DNA of 64,000 bases from Rhabditophanes sp. KR3021 (taxonomy: Eukaryota > Nematoda > Chromadorea > Rhabditida > Alloionematidae): contig CAUJLY010000003.1 of NCBI GenBank assembly GCA_963281155.1, forward strand, positions 2,976,001-3,040,000, written 5' to 3'. Shown here piece after piece: positions 36,424 to 47,400 of the stretch. The translations under genes were made by a program, and so were the position numbers. The notes beneath the pieces are model-generated. The model was not told where the DNA came from and made no database searches. It was given only the letters and a program-made list of their open reading frames with translations. The stretch's first letter is position 1; every line of letters begins with the position of its first letter.

Positions 36424-37500
36424 ATTTGTTGTTTAATAAGTTTATCATTTCCTAAAGTAATAACCTTTTATCGAAAAATTATAAATATTTCCTCCTATAT
36501 AATTCTTAAATTCCGTAAATCCGTCATGTAACCATTTTTTGTAATTTTTAAAATAGGTTGTCAGGCCAGACGTATAAAAAAGTGTCTGATCAATTTTGTA
36601 GACGAAGACTAGCACTATTTGATGGTTGTATAATAATAAAAATAATGTTAAATTACGGAAATCATTTCCTAGAGCTCAAATTAAATAATTTAAATTAGTT
36701 GTTGAAGGGGGAACTTATGTAAAATTAGACGCTTCTACCATTACTCTTGCTACGGTTTCACCACATTACTTTCCATTTGATTTGCATATTTAATTATTTG
36801 GTTAACTCCATTCTTGGCAACATTTGCAGCTTTATTTTAAATAGTCGCTTGATCAATCTTTTGATCTAATTATTTTCATACTTGGCTGTCTCTTTCATTT
36901 TTAGAATAATTTCCGTAGGATCTCCATTAATCATCACAGCTTTTCCATCAGGCATATCAGTGAGTGTCCAATACCTCAACTTAAAATACATTATGTAGTG
37001 GAGATTTCAAAAATATTAAAGCAATACTAAATAACAGTCGCATAATATATCCAAATTTTAATGCTAATAATGTAGCCTCTTGTGAAACTTAAAACATGTA
37101 TTTATATGAAATTATGTGAATTGTAAACTTTATCAATTATATTTTTGAAGCTGTAGAAATGAATAACATACTTTTTGGCTTGTTTGCTAAACACATATCT
37201 ATTTTTTAAGTAATATATTACGTCTCTTCAATGTTTTACACAATTAAAAAGGATAGTTAAGGCGTGGAGTATCAAAGTAAAAAATATTCGAGTAATGATA
37301 GCTTAATAAAAAATGTAAATTGGATAACTAAGAGTGTCGATAGGTCAAGAAAACGTATATAGGCTTTCCAAAAGAAGTACAAAGTCTTTAACTGTCATCA
37401 AAAGTGGTTTGGTTGAAATGATGATGCTTATACTATTTAAGAGACGTCATGTAAACATTTACATCATTTAGTATAACTTTTACCATTAACAACCGCCATC
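36424..37500. other. Intergenic region with a decayed coding fragment
   Basis: Between the carboxypeptidase and the small acidic gene, the minus strand at about 36700-36985 has protein-like frames (TDMPDGKAVMINGDPTEIIL, KMKETAKYEN; after a shift AANVAKNGVNQIIKYANQM) broken by stops. This looks like an old pseudogene fragment of unrecognised family. The rest is AT-rich and non-coding. Confidence 0.4.
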
Positions 37501-37972
37501 ATGAATATTTTTAAGAAGTTCATAAATCTATTGGCACCTAAAAAGAGCGACACCTGGTCGGAACTAGAATGCATTGACGCTGGGGATTATTCGTTCGAAA
37601 CTACAGAAGATACTGAATTCTTAAGTGTGTCAGAAAAAACCGATGTTCCACTACAGTTCTGTAAAGAAGACGAATATTTTGATGATGAGTATCTAGATCA
37701 ATTCGAATATATGGGTATTGATGAATACAACCTTACTCTCGATTCACTTAATTTGACTAAGGAGCTAATGTTCAGTAAGTCATCAAAATATGTAGCCTTT
37801 AATAATTTGTTTAGATCTCTCAATGGAAACTCCGAACGCAGCTAACAACAACGCCAACATCTCTAATTGCCCTCAGTACCTTAATTGGTCAAGTAATTCT
37901 GGTGCACGATTCGGGTCACTAATGAAGGGTAACTCGAACTACCAAACTGCATTTGGTTGTGATGAACTATAA
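37501..37972 (+). CDS. Small acidic protein of unknown function
   Basis: Two exons, 37501-37774 and 37815-37972, join in phase (carried A) to 143 codons plus stop. The donor GTAAGT and acceptor TTTAG are good and the intron is 40 bp. The protein begins MNIFKKFINLLAPKKSD, becomes strongly acidic (EDEYFDDEYLDQFEYMG) and ends Asn/Ser-rich (NAANNNANISNCPQYLNW). There is no signal peptide, membrane segment or recognised domain. The unspliced frame stops soon after the donor, and splicing extends the reading frame cleanly, which supports a real gene. It lies between two digestive-type secreted hydrolases and is transcribed the same way, but no functional link can be inferred. Confidence 0.6.
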
Positions 37973-38445
37973 AGAAACGAAGTACTTCCTTATACCTCTA
38001 ATATACTAAGGGTGATTTACATTTTTTTACACATTTTGCCTTAAATAATTTTAAATAAACATTCTTCTTTTATTCTTTTGTTTAAATTCAATACCACCTC
38101 GTTTATTAAGATAAAACTTAAGAAATAATTTTCAGATAATAGTAGAGTGTACACTAAATGATTAAAAATTGTGATTGATAATGGTTATGTCTTATCTATC
38201 AAGCTTACTTTCAAATAATATATAGTGTCTATTTCATGATAAATAAATTTTAGCAAAAGCAGTATCATTCCCACACTTAACTTATGAATTAACTATATTG
38301 TCCATGAAATCAGAGTACACTGATTTATCAGAATAGAGTGGTTTACAGTATAATAGAGTGAAAACGAGAAAAGAATATACTTTGCTTCTTATTGATGAAC
38401 TATAAAAGGAGCCAAACTTTGTAAAATATTATCATTCAACAAATC
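37973..38445. other. Intergenic region upstream of the lipase
   Basis: It is AT-rich with no coding signal. It contains the 3' UTR of the acidic gene (AATAAT/AATAAA-like motifs near 38050) and the lipase promoter. Confidence 0.5.
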
Positions 38446-39394
38446 ATGAAGATATTCTCCTTACTCATACTCTTAGCATCAACTCAAGTTAATGGGCAAT
38501 ATAGCGATAGTGTTGCTAGGATGATGTTATCCATGTCTGCTGCTGCTTACTCAGATCACCCTGAAGATTGCGTTGCTACCGTCTTTTCAAAAGGGATATT
38601 AATTAGAAAAGTTAGTGCTATTTGTGATATCACCAACAAAGCTGAATGTACTGGATTTACGGCAATTGACAAAGACAGCAAAATTATCATCGTGGCTTTT
38701 CGTGGGACAAATGGATTTGCTCAATTGGCATTGGAGGCTGTCGGTGAAATTTTTGGAGGTAGTATTTATATACTTGTATACTATTTATTAACTTGTTTCT
38801 TTAGACCCAATTGATTTTATTTCTGGAGGAGGTGTTAGCCCTTATTTTAACGCTGCCTTTGATAGTGTATGGCATGCTGGTTTAAAGGATTCATTCCTAA
38901 CTTTAAAGAATACTTATCCAACCTACAAAGTTCACATTACTGGACATAGTTTAGGTAATTTAAACTTAAAAAACATTAATTCAGGTTGTTTAGGTGGCGC
39001 AATGGCTTCATTATGTGCTGCCACAATTGCAAAATCAGGCTATGTTACAAATAACGACATGATTACTTTGTACACTTATGGCCAACCAAGAACAGGAAAC
39101 ACAGAATACGTTGCAGGTTTTGATAGTCTAGCCATAACTGATGTATATCGTGTAACTCACGCTAGAGATCTTGTCCCCCACCTTCCTCCAGGAAACTTAA
39201 AAGGCTATACACATCACCGAACTGAAGTCTGGTACAATGATGACATGACAGCAGGCTCAAAATTCAAGATTTGCGCGGGTGATGAAACTAAGAAATGTAG
39301 TGAATCATTAACTTTTACTACAAGTGTAGCAGATCATTTGCATTACTTCGATGTAGATGTAAATGATTTTGGATTGGCTGGATGTAAGCAATAA
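38446..39394 (+). CDS. Secreted class-3 lipase
   Basis: Exons 38446-38758, 38805-38954 and 38994-39394 join to 287 codons plus stop. The signal peptide is MKIFSLLILLASTQVNG. The fold signature is IIIVAFRGTNG then the nucleophile elbow ITGHSLGGAMASL with Ser153. TYGQPRTGN, YRVTHARDLVPHLPP (likely catalytic Asp) and YTHHRTEVWY follow the pattern of the nematode and fungal lipase_3 family, with a late His near DHLHYFDVD. These enzymes hydrolyse acylglycerols, probably in the gut lumen. For exon 3 the acceptor at 38993 was chosen; a second TTCAG nine bases upstream (38984) is also in frame and would give GHSLGCLGG, disturbing the elbow. Both introns are short (46 and 39 bp). Confidence 0.9.
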
Positions 39395-41427
39395 CTAGTA
39401 TATATTAATTACTTAAACTTTTGTAATATAAATCTAATAAAAATACTTTAATTTATTTAATTTGGATTTACTTTATTTGAAGCATTAAGCCAAACATTCA
39501 ATGGGTGCATGTGATAAGTTTCGTGTAGGTAATCATTTTGCATCAATTTAAATTAACATATTCGAGATTCATTTATATGAAGAACTTATTTATTTCAAGA
39601 ATACAACTTATTATATCGAAATGCCTTCACTTTTTTTAATTAGAATGAACTATTTATTCTATTAAAAATTAGAATGTAAAAGAAGTTATGGAATTGACAT
39701 TATCTAAAATTCTAAGTATATGAAAAGTTTGTTTTCTAAGTGTATATTAATATTTTTATTAGAAGATTAAAAACAATTTTACAGTAAAAGAACCAACGTT
39801 TACAGCGAAATTTAATAATTAATGAGTAAATAAAATTATCTATTATTTTTCATTATTCATTTTACAGTTACATTTTACATTTCGTCCAAATATTATTCCA
39901 TTCTTGAAATTATCATTTTATACAACAAATTATTATCATTTTTTATTATTTATTTACATAATTCATTCCGATAATAAATGCAACGGAAGCCATCAATTTC
40001 TTAGTAAATGAATCAAGATTTTTTATCTTCAGACATTTAAAGTTTTCCAGCTAAGCTATTCATTATTTCAAATTCAAAACAATAAACAATATTTTTATTC
40101 AAATAAGTGTTATCTTGAAATTAACAAAATAAATTGTTCTGTCGCACAGATTTTAATTTTCGTTTCAATAATCAATTTTGTCTCAAAAAAGTTGCTAATT
40201 CTTCTTACAAATATTACACATTTATGCAAAAATACATATTTGATTGAAACAGATTGTATTTCGTGCTAAAATAAACATCCTATCAAATTTGTTTCAAATA
40301 TGACATTTGTTCTAAATTAATAATGATTTTAAATGTCAGTCAACGCTCTGTTTGATTACCAATTGTTTCACCATTGTTTGGCCTTCTGTTTCGGCAATTG
40401 TTTTTGATTAGAATTAATTTTTGGGTTTTATTTGTCTTTACTCCCAATCAAATTTACTCTTTCTTTATGCCATTTCCTTTAAACTTTTTTTCAACAAATT
40501 GCCAACTCCATACCATAATATTTGTTATCACTTATATTTTCTATAAACTACTCGTATATTTTCCATATACTATTCATATTTTTACTATTAATTCTAAGAA
40601 AGCTTTTCTAAAGATGACAAGTAAAATCTTTTTCACATAAGATGCCATCCTATTTTAAATATTATAAATATTATAAATAATACAAATAAATACTTGAGCC
40701 TGTAGTTGATAAAAATAAGCTAACAAGAAATTGCCATAAGATTATAATTTTTACATCGTATGATGTCAAGAATATTTTGATAAATAATTAATTTTACTCA
40801 TATCCAGTAACTTCAACGTATCCCACCTAATTATAGTCCAAAACTTGGTTTGCCTTATTTAGTCCTTCCCCAAAATGCATCATACCCTTATCCTCATTCT
40901 TCACTTTTTGTTAGCGCCAATTCTTATTAACAACTTCCTATTTTTGACATAATAAGTAACTTCCATAAATATCATTTTTCCTTGTCCGCCTCTATATACT
41001 AAAACAAAAAATATAACTTTTACTTTGCCTTTTTTACCGAAAGATGAAGAATATATGTAGAAGATAATGTATTCAAGTGTATATAATGCAACATATATTG
41101 CCACTGTTTTTTATTTGTCTTGCTTAAAAGACCCTTTTTTAATTGACTGATAAGTGAATATTTGCTTAGGCTTTTATATCAATTTTATATTATGTGACAA
41201 ACATGTCATTTTCTCAAATTAGAATTGCCTCAAATTATAAATGTAATGTTAAGCTATTGTTTTTGCCACAACACACACACTCTTTGTGACTCTTTATGTT
41301 TCTGGTTGTTCCCATATTTATGATTATATTGACTACTCTTCCTTTAAAAGATTATTTAAAATTTATTAATTCCACATTCTTTTCTAGAAGTTGTGTCTAC
41401 AAATATAATTACTTCAAAAATAAGAAG
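39395..41427. other. 2 kb AT-rich intergenic region
   Basis: An AATAAA at about 39438 fits lipase polyadenylation. The remaining open frames (for example 40374-40640 +) are Phe/Ile-rich chance frames. Near the right end, TTTTCTAG (41380-41387) is a possible trans-splice acceptor for the KCTD gene. Confidence 0.5.
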
Positions 41428-42111
41428 ATGACTCTTACAAATCCCGATATAGTAGTAATGGATATAAGTGGCAAAGAAATCCTTATAAGAAGACGAATAT
41501 TTGAAAGAGAACCACAGTCTCTACTTTACCAAATAATTCAGCAAACTGGATCTGAGACCATTTTAATTGATAGAGATTTTAGTATGATGACTTTAATTAT
41601 CAATGCTCTTAGACATCCTCAGCTCAAAATACTGGTTCCGGACAATTTTGATAATTGGCAACGGCAAAAACTAATAGAGGAGACACTATATTGGAAATTA
41701 GCGAATATAACTTGTGAATTTCAAAAAAACACATCAAATACAATTAATACAATTATAATTTCACATCATGCAACCCTCACATTTGGAAAACAGGGGATTT
41801 CTTGCGATGTTAATTTTAGAAAAATAAGTAGAATATTAATAAGTGGTAAAGTCATTTTGTGTCGGGAAATATTTGGGGAAACTTTAAATGAAACTCGGGA
41901 CGGTGGCGGTATGGGCGAAGATAGATACACATCTCGTTTTTTTCTCAAACATACTTTTTTAGAACAGGCATTTGATTCATTAGCATCAAAGGGATTCAAA
42001 CTTATATCATCCTCTACAATGACTCCACATGGAACGTCTGATGCGCGATATGATGATGATCAACGTTTCATGCATTATAGCCAATTTGTATTTCAAAAGA
42101 AGGATAAATAG
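41428..42111 (+). CDS. KCTD8/12/16-like BTB protein (GABA-B receptor auxiliary subunit family)
   Basis: Single-exon model of 227 codons plus stop. The N-terminal T1/BTB domain starts PDIVVMDISGKEILIRRRIF and includes ETILIDRDFSMM and VPDNFDNWQRQKLIEETLYW. The C-terminal H1 domain, specific to KCTD8/12/16, has LTFGKQGISCDVNFRKISRI, LCREIFGETLNETRD, RYTSRFFLKHTFLEQAFD and a closing YSQFVF. These proteins bind GABA-B receptors and G-beta-gamma and shape signalling kinetics at the membrane. The start at 41428 was preferred over the in-frame ATG 41296, because the BTB fold begins six residues later and a TTTTCTAG acceptor lies at 41380-41387. The BTB domain is more divergent than the H1 domain. 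Confidence 0.85.
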   Translation: MTLTNPDIVVMDISGKEILIRRRIFEREPQSLLYQIIQQTGSETILIDRDFSMMTLIINALRHPQLKILVPDNFDNWQRQKLIEETLYWKLANITCEFQKNTSNTINTIIISHHATLTFGKQGISCDVNFRKISRILISGKVILCREIFGETLNETRDGGGMGEDRYTSRFFLKHTFLEQAFDSLASKGFKLISSSTMTPHGTSDARYDDDQRFMHYSQFVFQKKDK

Positions 42112-42199
42112 AATATCATTTCATTTTTAATTTCATAATTTACAATCAATAAACTATCATTAATATACTAATCTAATAGCAAAGTTATTTAAAACGTTT

Positions 42200-42656
42200 C
42201 TAAATGGTTCTAGCATCTCTGGCTATTTCCGGAACTGTTACATGCATTTCTGGTTTGTCCCGTTTGTCTAAAATGACTTGACATCCTAATCTTGAGCAAT
42301 CTTCTATTACAGGTGCCAAATCGAGCATATCCATCTCCTCCTCGTCCGGTTTAGCTAATCTGTCAAAATGTTCTTGCTTAAGGACAACATGACAGGTACA
42401 ACACGCTACCGTTCCTTCGCATGCCCCAAAACCATCTAAGGGAAGATCATTATTGATCATTACATCCAAAAGAGATTCTCCAATTGAGCCGTTTCCTACA
42501 TAATCTCCATCTTCGGTATGAAAAGTAATTTTGATTTTGGTACTAAAAAGCATGTTAAAAATAGTGTAAAAGAATGTGTTACCTTTCAGTAGCTAATAAA
42601 CGACTCTGAATTTTTCCATATCTTAAAAATACATTTGATACCAAATTTCGTAGCAT
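42200..42656 (-). CDS. Mitochondrial 2Fe-2S ferredoxin (adrenodoxin/FDX type)
   Basis: Exons 42656-42583 and 42542-42200 (minus strand) join to 138 codons plus stop across a 40-bp intron. The N-terminus MLRNLVSNVFLRYGKIQSRL is basic and amphipathic, a typical mitochondrial presequence. The cluster ligands are Cys66, Cys72, Cys75 and Cys112 (ACEGTVACCTCHVV ... RLGCQV), with one extra Cys73 beside the second ligand. The acidic helix KPDEEEMDMLDLA is the usual partner-binding surface for ferredoxin reductase. Such ferredoxins pass electrons for Fe-S cluster assembly and for mitochondrial P450s. It is convergent with the KCTD gene, with 88 bp between stop codons. FDX1 versus FDX2 subtype is not resolved. 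Confidence 0.92.
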
Positions 42657-44413
42657 CACAAAATATTATAATTTAAAGCGAATTGCATACACGCTCTACC
42701 AATCATTTTTTATGATGGTCGTAAAAAGCGATGAATACAAGACTTAATTAATTTATATGCACTATCAAAAGTAAAATAAGGGTATGCAAAATAAAATTGA
42801 AATAAATGGCCTATTCAATAGGACGTATGATTTTCTTGTTCCTATGACTAATGTTTTTATTAGAGGAGGGTGGTTGTGTATTTTTGTGCTAATAACAACA
42901 ACATTATACTTTGTTGTAATAGGTGTTGTTAATCATTTTTCCATTTCCCTCTCTTTCCACATCAAGGAGTTTGATGATGATAAATATTGCCATCGTAACA
43001 ATAAATATTTAGTACTTGAAGCATTTTTGGGAATTTGAACTTCTTACAATTTATACAGCCTAAATACAAAATATTGAGTTTGATAAAAAGCATGAAATAT
43101 TCCTTATCCAAATTATCACAGCTAGGTACTCTTGTATCTATTATTCCTAATTGTTTTATGGAGGATATATATTTGCAAAATGATGGCTCATTTGTGTAAA
43201 TCATACGAAGTGTCTTTTAATATTAAAACTGTTAAATGTCCTGAAAAGCTGCAAATTAGTACGTCTACCTTTTTATAATTCACCGAATAATATTGACTTA
43301 TTTGAACAAACTTAACATCTTTTAAAAAAGATGACTGAGTTTCCCAGTAATTGTATTTATCGGAATAATCAACTTCACCATTTTGAGAATGATTAAAGGG
43401 ATTGAATTTTAAAAATTTTGCATTTTTCAGCATATGCCCAATAACTGTTATTATGTAACCTCTTAATTCTATATTATAATTATTTACTGGCTTAATGTGT
43501 TTAAGTTCACATACCTATTCAAATTAAAAAATGCTAAATTTAGTACTTGTATGCCATATGTTCAGCAGCAAGTTTATCGAATCTCCTAGCTACTGGACAT
43601 TCACGTTAGTACAATTGCTTCAAATCTTAATAATTTGCCAGTGGAATTCTTTATAACATCGTAACAAGCAATGACTATATACTAATATGTGAAATCACCG
43701 TAATAATTTTTAGTAACAACAATTTCTTTTAAAACTTGAAATTTTTTAGTAATTTATGTTTATTAAATGGATTTTGAAATATACATACATTTTATAGTCT
43801 CATATCCATGCCGTTGTGTCTCCAATTGTATTGTTCTAACTGTATTTGCTTTTAGTAAAGCAAACAGTTCCATAAAAATATGTTCTAAATTATTTTCATC
43901 GTGGTGTTCATCCTATACGAAGGAAGATGAAATAAATATTACAAGCATCTAAGTTAGGAAAATTTGTTGAGTTTATTTTTCTTAATTGATAAATAGATGA
44001 TTATATTCAAAGGAGTTAAATTGTATGTTTTACCAAGAAATATGGTCAAAAAATATTTTCAAAGTATCTTTGTTACAATTTATTTCCGTTTAAGAATGTG
44101 GCGCGACCAACCTTCATTCCAAGCCATGATTCTTTTTAAAAGTACTTCTGCAGTGACATATTATTTTTAACTTTGTCGATAAACGATGAATCCTGGACAT
44201 GTGTAACAAAATACACATCTTGCACAATAAAACAGTTAATTCTTATAAACATATTCCACATTTATATCGTGTTGCGTAATTACCTGCTTTGCTATATTTT
44301 TTGCCATCATTTCGTATTACTTACTATTTTTAAGTGGTGAATTAGTATATTTATTATTCTAGCTTTCAAGAATAGGGATTAATTCTCCGTGAAGCTACAA
44401 CCCACTTGCAAAA
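42657..44413. other. Intergenic region between ferredoxin and DNA polymerase epsilon
   Basis: It holds the divergent promoters of the ferredoxin and polymerase genes and the F-box-like debris listed separately. The plus-strand frame 42784-43038 with hydrophobic stretches is not supported as a gene. Confidence 0.5.
42962..43920 (-). pseudogene. F-box/leucine-repeat-like gene remnant
   Basis: Several minus-strand frames look coding: a segment with ENNLEHIFMELFALLKANTV after a TATAG acceptor; CPVARRFDKLAAEHMAYKY, which resembles the C-terminal half of an F-box; then LKNAKFLKFNPFNHSQNGEV and SSFLKDVKFVQISQYYSV, like the strand-helix units of nematode F-box proteins; and YISSIKQLGIIDTRVPSCDN. They could not be joined into one open frame with good splice sites. 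It is probably a pseudogene; a divergent multi-exon gene remains possible. Confidence 0.35.
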
Positions 44414-47400
44414 ATGAATGCCGAAAGTGTAAGGAGGAAAGAAGCGTAAGTTATAGTTTAAAATATTGTAAATCATCATTTAGTTCATCCTTTTAATAGT
44501 TATTTTAATTGATCATTTTTATAGAGATAAAAATTACAAGGCACGCATTGACCAGATTAGATTCAAAACTGATATCGACGGCCAATATGGATACACACTT
44601 TACACATCCATTGAATCTAAGTCCGCTTGGCTTGTCAATATCCAGCCCTCAGAGATGATTGATGAACAGACAAAAGATATTTGTTCCTGCGTTGACTACT
44701 ACTTTCTCGAAGAAAACGGGGAAAGATTCAAGATAGCTTATCCTTTCAAGCCTTACTTTTTGATAGGAACTGTTGAAAGATGGGAAATTGCGGTGTCCAA
44801 TTATTTGGAAAAGAAATATCCTGACAGTGGAATTGCGGTGGAGCATATAGAAAAGGAAAATCTAGATTTGAAAAACCACTTAAGTGGACTGAAAAGTAAA
44901 TTCATCAAAGTGTCTTTTCCTAGTCTGATTGAGCTTCAGAAAGTTAGAAGAGAAATATCATCAGTCGTTGAGAAGAACAAGGAGCGTGTCAAATCTGAGA
45001 CTGGCTATCAAACCATACTGGCAAAACATCTTGGTCTGCAAGAAGGAGAGCACAACACGGAACCTGTGGATCAGATTATTGATATCCGTGAATTTGACTT
45101 GCCATATCACATGAGAGTGTCTATTGATGAAAAGATATTTGCTGGTTTATGGTACAATGTTCATGGTTGTCACCCCGCAACACGCAAGCCTTCGATCAAA
45201 AGAGATAAACTCAGAATCGAGCCTGCCGATCCAGTTGTCTTGGCCTATGATATTGAAACAACAAAACTTCCCCTGAAATTTCCCGATGCTGCTATAGATC
45301 AAATTATGATGATATCTTATATGATTGATGGGCAAGGCTATTTAATTACTAACCGAGAAATTATTTCAAGAGATATCCAAGATTTCACTTACACTCCAAG
45401 ACCTGAGTATCCTGGTGAATTTATTATTTTCAATGCTGTAGATGAGAAGGCTCTTATCATTCGATTTTTCAATCACATCATCGCGTCAAGGCCCTCAATT
45501 ATTGTCACATACAATGGTGATTTCTTCGATTTTCCCTTCGTAGACAAAAGAGCAACAGCCCACAATTTGAGTATGCTGGAAATCATCGGGTTTGCACCAG
45601 ACAGCCAGGGGGAGTATAAATCTGACAACTGCCTTCACATGGATGCATTTAGATGGGTAAAGAGAGATTCTTATCTTCCAATGGGTTCTCAAGGTAATTA
45701 CATATCTTTATCATCAAAAATGTATTAAAAGTTAGACCTTTTCAACGAAGCCAAGGAATGAAATATCATTCGTTTTAAAAAATTAAACTATCATAAGATC
45801 TGCTACTTGACTGCTCGTTTCTGGGAACATGGGATAGACCTCATCGAATGAGGGTTTTCCGGAATCCTCGTTGGTGATCTAAGATCTTAGAGCGTCGATT
45901 AGGATACACTCAATGTTCTCGCCATTGCGTTTGACTGATACCACATTCTTAGAATGATAATGCCCTTCTTTTCCATTGAATTGTCAAAAATAACTTCCTT
46001 GATAAATGTTTCTTTATCGTCAAACAGTATTTTAATTCAAAAGCGGTCTTGAAAGATATTCTGTTGCCAAAATGTTACGTTTAACCAACATAGCGAGTTT
46101 CCTCCGTGGCAGTAGCCCTGGTCCACTTTTTACGAATGATTCTTGAATCAACCATGGACATAAACATAACAGCCACTATATCCACATCATTACTTTTAAT
46201 CTTAGCTGCTAATTTAGTTCTATTGAAATGTTAAGTAAAGTCCACTAGCTTTGACAGCCTCTATTTCTTCGTAAAAGTTATTCCAAGTGCTATCTTTTCA
46301 TTATTTGCCTTTTATTCACTAACATCATTCACGTTCAATTAGAAACAGTGCAGAGCGTCTGCTTTAATATTACCAGCTTCAGATAAGGTAGGCATACCAA
46401 GGTTTTCTTTTATGGATCTAACTCCAAGTTGACAAATGCTTGTCTGTTAGTCCAACATTTTCGTGTTCTTTAACGAAACTATTCCACATCTTTGGAGAAT
46501 CTGCTCCAGGCACGTCTTTCATCAAATAACTTGTAGCTAATATTCAATTTAGAGGTGCAAAGTCTTAAACCAAACATGGTAGATTGTTTAACTATTTTAA
46601 AATTAATGACATACAAATAGATCCCTTTACGTAAATATTTAATTTATATTTGGGTTACAGGTCTCAAAGCATGTACAAAAGCCAAACTGGGGTATGATCC
46701 CTCCGAATTAGATCCTGAATTGATGATGTACAATGCTAAACACAATCCTCAGAAGCTAGCAACTTACTCAGTTTCGGACGCTGTCGCAACATACTATTTA
46801 TACATGAAATATGTGCATCCTTTTATCTTCGCTCTTTGTACAATTATTCCCCTCGGAGGAGATGATGTACTGAGAAAGGGGTCTGGCACATTATGTGAGG
46901 CGTTGTTAATGGTTGAGGCTTTCCATAACAACATTATCTTCCCAAATAAACAAATTTCCTATGGAAGAAAGATTACTGCTGATAATAGGGTTTTGGAATC
47001 CGAAACGTATGTTGGCGGTCATGTGGAAGCTTTAGAATCGGGGGTTTTCCGTTCAGACATCAAAACAGACTTTAGCTTAAACGTTGAATGCTTAGAAATG
47101 TTGCGAAACAAAATGAAAAATACAATGGAATTTGCTTTAACAGTTGAAAATAGTATTGATATGAATAATGTTGTCGATTTTGAGGAACAATGTGAGCTTG
47201 CTTCGGCAAAATTACGAGCTTTAGAGAAGAACCCTGTCATGTTGGAATTCCCCAAAATTTATCACTTGGATGTTGGTGCCATGTATCCAAATATCATTTT
47301 GACGAATCGCTTGCAGCCACCTGCAATGGTTACAGAGGAGGATTGTGTGGCTTGTGTTCATAATACAGTGGATGCAAAATGTAAGAGAGACATGCAATGG

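Noticed and set aside
42784..43038. Plus-strand 84-codon frame with hydrophobic stretches
   Set aside because: AT-driven Phe/Ile/Val content, no splice partners and no known domain.
45684..46672. TCTCAA repeated on both sides of pole-1 intron 2, as a possible target-site duplication
   Set aside because: One copy is inside exon 2 and the other inside exon 3, and both are needed for a protein of normal length (GSQGLKA versus GSHNLKA), so a duplication by insertion is not implied.
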